Positions 47,375-57,640 of a stretch of 64,000 nucleotides of DNA are shown here, piece by piece. The notes under the pieces were generated by a model. The model saw only the letters and a list, made by a program, of their open reading frames with translations. It was not told the DNA's origin and made no database searches. The number at the start of each line of letters is the position of its first letter. Within the stretch, counting starts at the first letter, position 1. Origin of the DNA: Thereva unica (Eukaryota; Arthropoda; Insecta; Diptera; Therevidae); NCBI GenBank assembly GCA_949987705.1, contig OX465284.1:114187163-114251162 (forward strand). Reading direction: 5' to 3'. The position numbers were made by a program, and so were the translations under genes.

Positions 47375-47460
47375 CGAAGTAACTTCCGGTGTTCCTCAGG
47401 GCAGTCATCTTAGCCCTATTCTATTCAATATATTCAGGAAATCGGTTTTGATTTCACTAT
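47375..47460 (+). pseudogene. Non-LTR RT motif fragment
   Basis: Just after the CR1-like tail the plus strand reads VTSGVPQGSHLSPILFNIF, the RT palm motif before the catalytic YADD in I/jockey-type LINEs. The wording (GSHLSPILFN) differs from the CR1-like element, so it is a separate family. Nothing else of that element is visible. Confidence 0.7.
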
Positions 47461-47469
47461 CTATTATAT

Positions 47470-48785
47470 TAGCCTCATCTCCTTATATATTACTTTAAAC
47501 TGCCTTTATGAACACTGCAACATTAGTTTTAAGATGTTACAGCTACTGACCTTCGTTTACGTGTCAATTTGGATGCAACCATCGCATTTATGGCCTATCC
47601 TATCGCCCAACTCAGAAAAACAACACTTTCAGCCAACCAACCTATGCTGAAAAGAGCATGAATCTCGTTCAATTAACCCATTTATGTATTTGTATTTCCA
47701 ATCATAAAAACATTCAGTTATCATCCAAAATCTGAATTTAAAAAATCACCACCAACCCCGTCTCCACCCACAACCAATCTTCCCTCAAATAACATTAACA
47801 AAAAAAAAAAATATGAGAAATTATCATCTGCATTGACTACGACGCCATACACACTGTGAATCTTTCAAAAGCGTCATATTCAGTTTAAACCCCGCCATTT
47901 TTTTTTAATTAACTTTATTAACGTTCGCTTAATATTAAAATTGACTTTCCTTAATTACACGGCGCTGGGGAAAAAATGGTGAAATATAAAATGAAGTGAA
48001 AGTTAATCTAGTTGACGCGATAATTTGACGGCCGTTCGTAAGTGGATCAACTCCCAGTGTCCAGTCCAGAATCGATGTTCGTGACACAAGGGAGGACAAA
48101 TTGAAATGATTTTTTTGTTAACACTTTTTTTTTATTATTTCAATCTATAAATAAAAAAATTCAATTAAATTCCCAGGGAGGATTAATTTCTTGTTCCTTC
48201 GTCCTTTTTTTGATATTTCCACGAAGGATCGATGTGGGGTGCGAGTTTTGACGCAATCAAGGTCATGAGGGTTTTTTTTCGCTTGATTAATTATTTTTGA
48301 CGAAAATTTATTATATTATTATTTTTAGATTTTTCTTTGTGTCTTAATTAATGCTGTATTTTTCGTTTCAGATACCCAAAAAAAAAGAAAGTGCTTGCGG
48401 CCATTTTTGACCATTTAGGTGTTTTTTAATCAATTTTTTATTTGGTGAGTACTTTATGCAATGGCTTTGTTTTTGTTCACCCAATTATGTTCATTCAAAC
48501 TCTTTTATGTAAAGGAAAAATGTAAATGGGACCGAGTTTTTCACCTGAATCATTTAGGTCTATCAATCTTCCTTACTTCCACTTGAAAAAGCTATGGGGC
48601 AAACAATAGACTTTTTTGTAGGAGAAGAATTACATCCTTTGATAAAAGTATAAAGGTTGCCCTTATTGTAGCATATACGCTAAACTCCGGATCATCAACT
48701 TATCAAATCCTAAATGACAAATAGTACGGCAAAGGTCGACCAGGGACCATTTGGTGTGTCTGACAGAACACCTTAACCAAAGTAA
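47470..48785. other. AT-rich unique sequence, no gene recognised
   Basis: AT-rich DNA with long A and T runs (47800, 47900, 48120). The block 47960-48060 is less AT-rich and repeat-free. No frame above 60 codons is present and no element ends are recognised. Confidence 0.4.
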
Positions 48786-48789
48786 GCAC

Positions 48790-49380
48790 CGATTTCTAAG
48801 TCAGGTTTGGTTCTCTTGATATATCGAAAGCTTTTGAAAGAATTTGGCACGCCCCTCTGCTGTCGAAACTCCAAGCTTTTGGTATTGACTCAGTTCTAAA
48901 GAACCGAATCGAGCTTTTTCTTTTTGGACGTATATTTTAGGTAGTAAAGGACGACGTCAAATATAAATCCCACACCCAGTAGGATCAGTTCATTTCACAG
49001 CTTCGCTAAAAACGTGTGAAAGGTAGGCTAGTATGGCTCTTAAATGAGGCAAGTGTGGGCCTGAATTTAGAGTGGCAGCCCCAGAGTGGGTAGAACTCGA
49101 GTAGCCTATATAACTCAGCAGTTTTCTTTCAAGCAAAGGTGTACGCTATAATGACATTCCAACATGAGAACTTAAGAAGGGCCTACCAAAACAAACGGAT
49201 CTTTGTCTTCTCTGACAGGTTGAGCCAGGCGATAACCAGGGCATTAAGTTCCCGTAGGACCAAGTCTGAATATGTTTGGGACTGTCACCGTTCCCTTGGT
49301 GATCTAAGGCGTTCGCATTCAAGTTACCCTTGCTTGTGTCATCGGGCCATCAAGAGCAACGTCGAATGCCCTGGTTAGAC
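48790..49380 (+). pseudogene. Jockey/R1-like RT and RNase H fragments
   Basis: Plus strand: SLDISKAFERIWHAPLLSKL (about 48815-48875) is the first catalytic block of an RT, followed by LQAFGID and a fingers-like segment to about 48960. After a deletion, VFQAKVYAI (49130) and NKRIFVFSDRLSQAITRALS (49190-49250) give the RNase H core, ending ALSSRRTKSEYVWDCHRSL. Residue R replaces the usual S/N of the SDS motif. The segment in between (RT active site) is gone, so this is a deleted, dead copy. Confidence 0.75.
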
Positions 49381-49610
49381 AGGTCTCTGACATTGTATTC
49401 ATCGGTCTGAAACTAGCTCTAAGGGCAGTCACTAGTTTGCTGAAAATGGTCCTTGTCCATCGGACTTTCAGGAACCACATTGAACGCTGCAGGTCCGCGC
49501 TTGGACTGTCTCAACTCTTAGCAGCTCCTTCCTGTGCGACTTATGGACGATAGAAAGAGCGGACGACGCGACATTGATCCATACTTGTTTTGCCTTGATG
49601 AGGATGGATC

Positions 49611-49775
49611 TTTTTTTTTCTACGAGGGAGTGATGAGTATCTTACATCGGTCTAGCAATAGGGAATATGTACCACCTCAGGTCTAAGGCTTCCATGCCTA
49701 CGACAAGAGACACTGCTGGGGAATCGCACCCGGAATCGGTAGTTTTAGATTCCCACTAACTAAACTCACCCACCC
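49611..49775 (-). repeat. tRNA-derived SINE, ~165 bp
   Basis: On the minus strand: a box A TAGTTAGTGGG and box B GGGTGCGATTCCCC, then about 90 bp of body and a run of nine A (T on the plus strand at 49611-49619). Length and layout fit a short tRNA-headed SINE. The T loop (GCGATTC) is off the consensus, so it is probably not transcribed well. Confidence 0.65.
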
Positions 49776-49911
49776 TTTTTTGCATGACATTCAAGTCCAG
49801 ACCGGTATAAGTCATAAAGGCATTACTTCAGTCTGGCATCATCAGCCTGGCCCGTAGAAAAAGGAATCCCTCAAAGGTGCTCAACGAAGCCGGAATAGTC
49901 GAGCCATCTAG

Positions 49912-50164
49912 TAGTGATGAGCAAGACAAGTCTTGCAGTCTTGCCTGATCTTGCACATTTAGCAAGACCAAAGCAAAACCAAGACAGAACAAGACAAGAC
50001 TGCAAGATAAAGATAGCAAGACTTTTTGCTTATGCCTAAGTGCCAAAAGTCTTGCAGTGATGAGAAAAATGTCTTACAAAAAGTCTTGCAACAAGGCTTG
50101 CAAGAAGTATTGCAGTTTTGCTTTGGTCTTGCTAAAAGCACAAGACCAGTCTTGTTCAGCACTA
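49912..50164. mobile_element. hAT MITE, 253 bp, with CAAGAC repeats
   Basis: Ends TAGTGATGAGCAAGAC and, inverted, TAGTGCTGAACAAGAC (14 of 16). An exact 8-bp duplication CCATCTAG flanks it at 49904-49911 and 50165-50172. The interior is built mainly of CAAGAC/GTCTTG and TCTTGCA motifs in both directions, so the whole element folds back. No coding. The intact duplication suggests recent movement. Confidence 0.93.
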
Positions 50165-50237
50165 CCATCTAGCTACCTAGCTTCTATCTCTCCTTGCATT
50201 TCTTTGCCTTTCTCTGTTTCTTTGGGCTTCCTAATGG

Positions 50238-50490
50238 TTAGATGGCCTTTAGTGCCTCTTCCATCATTCTCCACTCACCCTCCGAAATTATCATATGCTC
50301 CAAGAGTTCAGAAACTTTTTCCAAGGCAGTCCTGTGCTCCGCAAACCTCGGGAATTTAAAGAAGACATACTCCGCGTCCTCTAAGTCGTCCAGGCAATCC
50401 GGGCAAAACGGTGAATAGTCCAACCTGAAGCGGTGAAGGTATGTCCTAAAACCTCCACGCCCACTCAGAAACTGCGTGAGGTAATGGCCT
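50238..50490 (-). pseudogene. R1-like LINE C-terminal zinc-knuckle fragment
   Basis: The minus strand reads GRGGFRTYLHRFRLDYSPFC then PDCLDDLEDAEYVFFKFPRF (about 50490-50330). This is the C-x2-C-x(n)-EDA-H-VFF-C-PRF module that ends R1-type ORF2 proteins after the RNase H. Two of the usual metal ligands (H and the third C) are replaced by Y and F, so the finger is broken. The frame goes on for another 30 codons to a stop. Confidence 0.75.
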
Positions 50491-50582
50491 CGGTGCTGAA
50501 AGTCGAGTCGTGTTTCGTGACAAGTCGTTTGAGTTGAAGAAAGTTACATTTCAGTCGGATTATGACTTTCAGCATAGGGGCC
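50486..50582. mobile_element. ~97-bp palindromic MITE, copy 2
   Basis: Starts GGCCTCGGTGCTGAAAGTCG and ends GACTTTCAGCATAGGGGCC, inverted ends of about 18 bp. It is the reverse-orientation homologue of the next element and matches 37589-37682. It overlaps the end of the R1-like fragment by a few bases and probably inserted there. Confidence 0.8.
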
Positions 50583-50609
50583 TAGAGTGGAAACGCGAAG
50601 TTGAGTTTA

Positions 50610-50715
50610 GGCCTCTGTACTGAAAGTCACGAAAATCACGATTCGACTGAAACGTTACCTTCTGCAACTCAAACGATTTGTCTTGTCGGGACGACTCGAG
50701 TTTCAGCACAGGGGC
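50610..50715. mobile_element. ~106-bp palindromic MITE, copy 3
   Basis: Starts GGCCTCTGTACTGAAAGTCA and ends GAGTTTCAGCACAGGGGC. Its interior (CGACTGAAACG, CTGCAACTCAAACGA, TTGTC) aligns to the reverse complement of the copy 27 bp to the left, so the pair forms a head-to-head inverted dimer. Confidence 0.8.
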
Positions 50716-51238
50716 TAATTCCTCACTGTTATCTTGTCCCAATATTCCCTTATGACCCACTTCTCCACATTTGGTATGAGTCTATGAGTCCATCGGCCCT
50801 TAGTAGACTCACCCCACCTCCTCTGACATTAGCGATGGACTGACTGTGCATCAGAGTACACCGCACTTTCTTCGACTTCCCGCTATGCATAGTTTATTTT
50901 CCTCGATTGCAAACGATTCCACCCTCCAAGTTGAGCAACTCAACTTCGAAATATCGGACCGTTGTCGGACTTTCGCCGCAGCCTGTATACCTGTCAGGGA
51001 CCAATGGGGAAAACTTAAGGGTTTAAAATCCCAAATATGATATTCGACCCCGAAGCTACTCGAAAAACGAGGACTCTACAAAAATCTCTGAAGTTTTTTA
51101 TGTGAAAGACTCAGAAGTAAGCCTCTTCGTTGACATATCGAAATCCAACCACTTACCCCTGGAATGACTGTCGAGTAGTGTTGCGTAAGATGCGATTACC
51201 AAATGAGTTTGTAAGAGGTGTCTCTTTCTTCTTTTGAG
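50716..51238. other. No gene recognised
   Basis: Short plus-strand frames (64-80 codons) show no motif. No repeats recognised. Confidence 0.35.
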
Positions 51239-51344
51239 CCAGTAGGACATTATTTCTGAGCGGGGACATTTACAAAAATTGAGGCCTCAGTACAATTTAC
51301 CATCGTGTAAGGGACAAATGTACTGCCTCGTGTAAGTCCGGCTC
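51239..51344 (-). repeat. Dispersed ~110-bp repeat, copy 2
   Basis: Reverse complement of 2518-2638, as described there. Just beyond it a TACTGAGGCC at 51369 mirrors GGCCTCAGTA at 51282, giving a 10-bp inverted repeat about 97 bp across, close to the size of the GGCC-ended MITEs at 50.5 kb. Confidence 0.65.
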
Positions 51345-54009
51345 AACTCTATAATCGAGTTCTTAGACTACTGAGGCCAGCCAAATGAATTGCAAGCTGC
51401 AATTTTTTAAAACGAAGACTCATTGTTAATACGACACTGACATAAATCTTGTATAATCTTTGGACAAAGGGCCTGAGTTCGATGGGTTTAATGGGTACAT
51501 CTCACAGGACGAAAAATACCAAACCAATAAAACCGCCTCCAATTGATTTTCTCAAACCCCATCGAAACTATGATAAAATATGACTTAAAAGAACCACTTC
51601 TATGTATATCTCCCCCTTAACCAATCTCTCAAGTGCCGGCTATAAAAAAAGGGCATGATTTTGACTGGGGAACATTAAATTGTGAATTTTTCAAAAGCAC
51701 ACACATATCCCCAATACAGAGCCCTCATAATTCACATTATAGTAATTTTTCATTAATTCCGAGATTGCCCGATTCGTCTTATCTTAAGTACTCGAAATTG
51801 TGTGCTTTTTATAGCCGTTTACGGACGGAGCATTTCTTTCTTTATAAGTTAATAATTTTCATAACAAATAACATCGGCCATTATCAAGTTAAGTACACAA
51901 TAAATAATTTCCATTCATATTCTTGTCGAAATGATAACGTGGACCGATGGGAGGACGACACAAGTACGTATTCACAACTATGTTCGGAATTATTTCTGGT
52001 TCTGTGTTTTTTTCTGTTGGTCTCGTGTATATTCCTGGGGCTGGTATAAGCCGAGATGTAGATGTTGCCAGTATCAGTGCCATTGTTATTCAAGTACGTG
52101 CTCCATAAATAATTTCAGACCATTAGGCTTAAGTGCTTGGCCTTAAATCACAACTTGGCGAAAAGAAGAGAACGACGAGCGCTCCAACTTCTTCTCCCCA
52201 ATAGGCAGCAAAAACTCTTGTCTAGACATGGGAAAGCAGCAATAATTACGAGAGCCAGGAGAGATAGAGAGCGAGCCTCCCCCGCACTATTATATGAATA
52301 CATTTTCCTGTTTCCAGATGATGCCAGATGTGCGAGCTGTGTCGAATACGAAAGAAGACACCGCCATAGCGTAAACATCTTCGGTGTGCGCTCCTATATA
52401 ACTGACGCACTGCCGACTTGTCTTAATTAAGGTCATCCGTTCATAATGTAGTCCAGCCCCAGAGCATCTCCAGAGACGATCCTCCTGTGCTATTAGTTCC
52501 AGCATCCGAGCAGCCGGATGTCGATGGCCGAATGCCGAACTTATATCATTGCACGAACACCGCATATTATCCGTGTTTTGGAAGAAGAAGTCGGTCGATA
52601 TATGGACGTACGTATATGGAACGGAGCAGTGGAGGCGCACGGCCAACAAGTCTGGGGCACTATATTCCTCTAATTTTGTCGAGAATCGAAACCGAACCAA
52701 AACTCGGGGCTGGAATTAAATGGCTCAAGTAGGACTCGGCCAGATCTTCGGGGGCCACCAACTAGGAACGCGAGTGGCATATTGATGGGCCACAAATGAG
52801 CTAGAAATTTGTGGAATTTCGCGCGAAATGTACACACAAAAAGTCGGCAGGCCCAGGAATAAATCAATCTTTTGTTAGTGGAGTTAACGAGCAGAAATTA
52901 CACCAAAACGATAAGCTCCTGACAATTTATGATATTGACGAGGATGTCAGAGCGGGGCTTTTGTGGATAGACGGGAATCGACTAAATGAGAAAAATCCGA
53001 CCAATGGGGAAAGAATCCGTTTCTTTTTGCGTGTAATGAATGAGTTAAAGTTAATTCAAGCACCTCATAACTCACGGAGATGGTGAAACCAATTTTGATC
53101 TGGTTCATTTTGAATAATTAGGGCTTAGGGATCTGGATAAGGCGAGCATGTGTTGCTGTCGCAATCTGCTTTTAGCAATTTTCAGCTAATCCGTGAGCTT
53201 TAAACTGGAAGCAGATGTATGCGTTGCGAGCATTGCGTGCGGTGACAACGGATACTCGTAGTATAGGAGTGTCTGCAATCACATAGATTCGTGAATTGAA
53301 CGCCTGCAACACAAAAGTTCGTCTACTTTCAACGTTTTCCGCGTTTTCCATTCGACATAGCCTAAACAGCTGATAGACACAAAAATCAACTGACTCTAAC
53401 AGACAAGCACAAATCTCAAAAACTTGTGACTTATGACTAGTCACAATTTACCCCTTACATGGTTCCTTTCTTACTTGAATCCTCCCTTCATAGAAATCTC
53501 TTCTAAAACCGCACGTAAGCTAAGCGACGAACTCATCTTGATGTGTAGGCGCTTCGTATACAGCTAAAAAAAACTTTGTTGCCGGCCTTTTCAATATCCT
53601 CAGGTGATGTAGAACGATCTGTGTGGGAATATTGCTGAGATTTCATGGTCGAGACCAGGATTTGCTGTGAAGAGCTTAGTCATTCCCATGCGCAGAAGTT
53701 ATGTGAAAGGAGGATCGTCTTGGCGAATTGAAACTGTTGACAATTTCGTCTCCACCATCATGAAACTTTTCATGGTTTTGTTTCCAATATTCAGGGCTTG
53801 TTGGCAGTTTACTTTGAGGTTTGCCAGGATGCCTGTTGACAGTGACATGAGCGAATTCAACTTTGGACAAGAGGGATGGCCATTGAACCAATGATGAGCT
53901 GCTCAAGGAGCTGCTCATCTCAACTCTCATTTGGGTCGGCCGGCACTTCGAAAACCCACCCTGGTACCAAAAGGGTCCCACAAACTTATCGGTTATCTGC
54001 CGTTTGCTT
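51345..54009. other. Unique sequence, no gene recognised
   Basis: Relatively repeat-free with balanced composition from about 51650 to 53050. The longest frames are 138 codons plus (51633-52049) and 136 codons minus (52700-52290); neither has a domain, and both face other frames on the opposite strand. It may be intron or regulatory DNA. Confidence 0.35.
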
Positions 54010-54125
54010 CACCATCGACCCTTTAGACGTTAACCTTTGTACTACCAGTCCGCCATAATGTAATCGTCCTGCTGCAATGTCTAGTCGTAAGCTTAGTTCG
54101 AAGGAAGGAATAGAGGACAGGATCA
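54010..54125 (-). repeat. 3' end fragment of the 15.8-kb LINE family
   Basis: Aligns with 15790-15900. Shared blocks are CCTTTGTACTACCAGT against CCTTTGTACTACTAGT, then TCTAGTCGTAAGCTT against TCTAGTAGTAAGCTT, then GAAGGAAGGAATAGAGGA against a GAAGGATAGAGGA-type block. Orientation is the same as the 15.8-kb element. Confidence 0.65.
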
Positions 54126-54169
54126 GTTAAAACCAGTCTGAAGAAAGTCACACCAAAAGTGAAAAAATG

Positions 54170-54290
54170 TGCATGCAACTCACGGATGTAACAAAAATCA
54201 AAACAAAAATTTTTTCTAACGGAGTACGATTTTGCAAAATCGACTGGGAGCCTCGTCGGAGGGTTAGTCTAGTGAATTCAGCTAACCAGC
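54170..54290 (-). repeat. Dispersed repeat shared with 32.1 kb
   Basis: The reverse complement of AAAAATCAAAACAAAAATTT and the TTGCAAAATCG block here matches 32125-32200. The two copies are in opposite orientations. Its identity is unknown. Confidence 0.6.
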
Positions 54291-54349
54291 CAGTCAACTC
54301 TACCATTCTACTTTTATCCGCTAAATGAAAACCCAACCTAAGTGCCACC

Positions 54350-56535
54350 TATTGGTCAAGTTGGCGAAATGCCTTATTAGGGCGATTGTAAAAGAACAGG
54401 CTTAGTTATTGATCTAGATGAATTAGAGTATATATCAGTGTTGTTTGGTTCAATGAAACGATCAATAATTTTCCATTCTATCCTGATGCACATAGTACAG
54501 CTTTATCCCCCAATCACTCTACACACAAAGCCCCCTAGTCATATTATCGTAAATGTCATTCCCAGTCATATCGATTGCTTTACTTTGCACTTCGACAAAT
54601 AGTTTTCTTCATTACCTGTCAAACCCGATATAGCTCTCAACAATTAAGGGCATCTGCAGTGTTTCACTAGGGTCTGTATGTGTCGAACAAAAGGCTACTT
54701 GTTCCCAAAGTGACATGGATTAAGTTGATTGTGTTAACCTCATCAGGCACAAGGGTTGGGTGACCAATCCTTTACAATGGTCTAACTGGGTATGTTTAAA
54801 ATTTCGGCCGTTTTTCATATAAGTACCCCGAGTATCTGAAGTAATAGACCTACCCAAATCGAAGGTTATCGTTGCACGTTTTCATTTTCTATGATGAATT
54901 CCAAGAAGTTTCTATCCAAGTCTTTTACATGTTGTCCCAAGTATTACCTCCTAAAGCACATTTCTGCTTTTAAGTGCCATGGTCATATCACAAATTTCTG
55001 CATCCTACGAGTGTCACTCCCATCCAGATCCGAGAAATCACCTGTCTACATCTAATTAAGTTAACATGTCAACAGCTTCTTAGTCTCAATCTACATCAAA
55101 GCACTTCTTGCCGACAGGCCCTTAAGTCGCCCTACGTCTCTCGTCTGCACTTGTCACTTGTGAAACGTTCGACATCTGACATTACTTTTGGTTCATATCC
55201 CCAAAAATTGTCAGGAAGCTACTCTATCCTAGAAGACGTGCCACGTTAAACTAGTCTCTTGCCCAGATTCCATTTCCAGTCGACAAACAAGTATCGAGTT
55301 TCCTCCACTGCAGAAGCCGTGCTTGGTGTAATCTTGGGTAAACAAACCTTTTACAACTTTATAAATATTATTCAAACGATGGCGGAGAGTATATTTTTCA
55401 TTTATTTAATTTAATTTGAAAAAGGAGTGGGGGCAGGGGAATTATGCTGATTTTATGCTTAATCGATTTTGCTGGGAGCAACGCGCGACAGCGTTTTGCC
55501 AAAGGAAGGCGAATCTTTCATTGTGACTGGATTTACTTATTTATGACATGCAAATTTATACGCTAGTAATGTTAAAGCGTACTTGAGGAGGTTGAAGGAG
55601 GGTAATCGTCATCCGTGGACTTTTATTTCCTCCATTCAGGGAAAATCCCTTTTGCACTTGTATGGGAGGTCTTCGACGAGAGGTAACTTTTCTTTAATTC
55701 GCCCTCTGTCTCTCCCTCTCGTTCAACCTCTTCACCTTGCCATTTTCCAGGTCTGTCTTTTTTCTTTCGTTCTTTTAAATCAATTGTCTAAAACTTTTCC
55801 AATCAAATTTTCTTAATTTCAGATTTTCTCTTAATCTTTCGAGAAATCCTTCTGGGAAAGGAATGATTCTCAATCACAATTCTGGCATTTAGAAGAGATT
55901 GGTTTTGTTGCATTTCCTCCAATTCAGTGCCATTTAGAAAAATATTGTGACGTCGTCGATTAATATGGGACAAAATTGATTGGACTGTTCTCTTATCATT
56001 ATCATTGTTATTAATTGGTTGTAAATTGGGTTAAGTTGGCACTTCTCTAATAACGTCCCTCCATTATAAAACGTTGATCGATTGCTTTTGTTCAACTGCA
56101 TTTCTACTGTATTTTCGACCTCCTTACGACGGTACGAAATTAAATTTCAAGTATCGAAAGATTTTGGTCCATTAAGTTCAGTTCGTCCTGTCGGTATGAT
56201 TGATAAATGGTCCAGTTCACTGTGACACTCTCGCTGAAGGACAGTACGCGCCAAAAGGACAATCATTGCACAAGAGTTACTGACATAGATTGGAGCTACT
56301 TGTAACTTATAATGAAGTTTCGAACTTATAATAATTGAATCTGCACGTCTAGAGGAAGAATATGCAGTAGAGTGAGTGTTTTAACCTTGACTCTAAGGCC
56401 AACTGCGCAGTTCTCATGCCACCGGTCATTTTGGGTCTGATTGGTCATCTCATTCAAAAGTGAAGGCCAGATTGAACCTGTCGATCTATACCAATCTGTT
56501 TGTTTCGTTGAAATTGATAACGAAATCCTTCCATA
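54350..56535. other. Unique sequence, no gene recognised
   Basis: No repeat or domain is recognised. A block at 55370-55580 has several AT-rich homeodomain-type cores (TTTAATTTAATT, ATGCAAAT) beside GC-richer text, again like enhancer DNA. This is an impression only. Confidence 0.35.
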
Positions 56536-56539
56536 GGTA

Positions 56540-57640
56540 ATAAACGCAACAGACGATCTGGTATGGGCATTCCAATGGTTCGTTAAAAATGGATCCTCGC
56601 CCTTGATACTTAGAACTCCTTACCTTAAGGGTCGGCAGATGAGAACGAATGCCAGGGAGAAATTCTGAGTCTTCAGGGTGTGCAATTCAATTTTCATTGC
56701 CGTGTAGTTGGTGGTGCCTAATATGGAACTGTTCGACCATACCATACCTGATACCATCGGCCTGCATATGGTAGACTATTTTTCGCATTTGATATAGACG
56801 GAACAGTTGGACAACTTTGTTGAACAAATAAGATTCGAATTGTCTGCCCTTCGATCCATTGTTTTCGTAAGAGGTACGTTGTATCGTGAGACATATTGAA
56901 TAACAAATCGTTTCGCAACTGCAGTAGTTCATTTACTTGAGACCATCTTTAAATTGATCTATGAATGTGAGGATGCAAGATCATAGTATCCTCGAAATGA
57001 TGAAATGGGTCCACCACTCCGCGCAGATCGAAGCTATTGTTCGGCCTTCGGCGACTGTTGTTGAAAATGCAAGATGACGTAGTGTGTATCAAAACTTTCG
57101 CTTTTCTGCAATCGATGTACGATCGCCGATCTTGCTAACCATAGTAGATTTCATAGTAAAAGCTTGACGGGTGGACCAAATACCAGTGTTTGGTTTGCGA
57201 AAGAAGCGTGTTTATAAAGCCGCAGAATAAGCTTGACCCAAGGATCGTACTCGTGAACGATGCTCTTTGAGATTTTGTTAGACTATGACAACTTTCCATA
57301 TCTGTGTTAACGCCCGCAGGTCGATAGCAACAGATTCGACGTTGTCGATCGCTATATAGCGAGGCAAATAGTCTCTGACGTTTTGTTTGAAAAACGTACC
57401 ATATGTTCATATGAGGAATCAGATCCGGAAGATCATACAGTCTGTAAGTTGGTCAGTGTAGACCAAAAACTTCAATCCAACGACAAAGGGATTTGTAGCC
57501 GCAAAAGCTATTCCTCGCAGCAGTTGCCTATTTGAATCATACTTTTCGTTAAATCGCTGAAAAATTCCAGAGGACCAATGGCGAATCTTGCATTGAAATA
57601 GTGTCGAGAAGTGGTAGTTCATTTGCTCCATATTGGTCTA
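56540..57640 (-). mobile_element. Ty3/gypsy pol remnant: RNase H to integrase
   Basis: On the minus strand an RNase H end (RQLLRGIAFAATNP then FLVYTD, 57530-57445) is followed by a connecting part with DNVESVAIDLRAL (about 57340). Next comes an integrase core: an IDQF start, AVAKRFVIQYVSRYNVPL (about 56935-56875), GRQFESYLF, and a YH-QADG-GMVEQFH block (56770-56720). The order and motifs are those of Ty3/gypsy pol. Frameshifts and stops separate the pieces, and the usual catalytic Asp-x-Gly text near 56855 is altered, so it is dead. No LTRs were recognised. Confidence 0.75.

Noticed and set aside
52290..52700. 136-codon minus-strand frame
   Set aside because: No domain; opposing frames on the other strand.
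53887..53915. Near-palindrome around GATGAGCTGCTC
   Set aside because: Inner arms mismatch; only about 7 outer bases pair.
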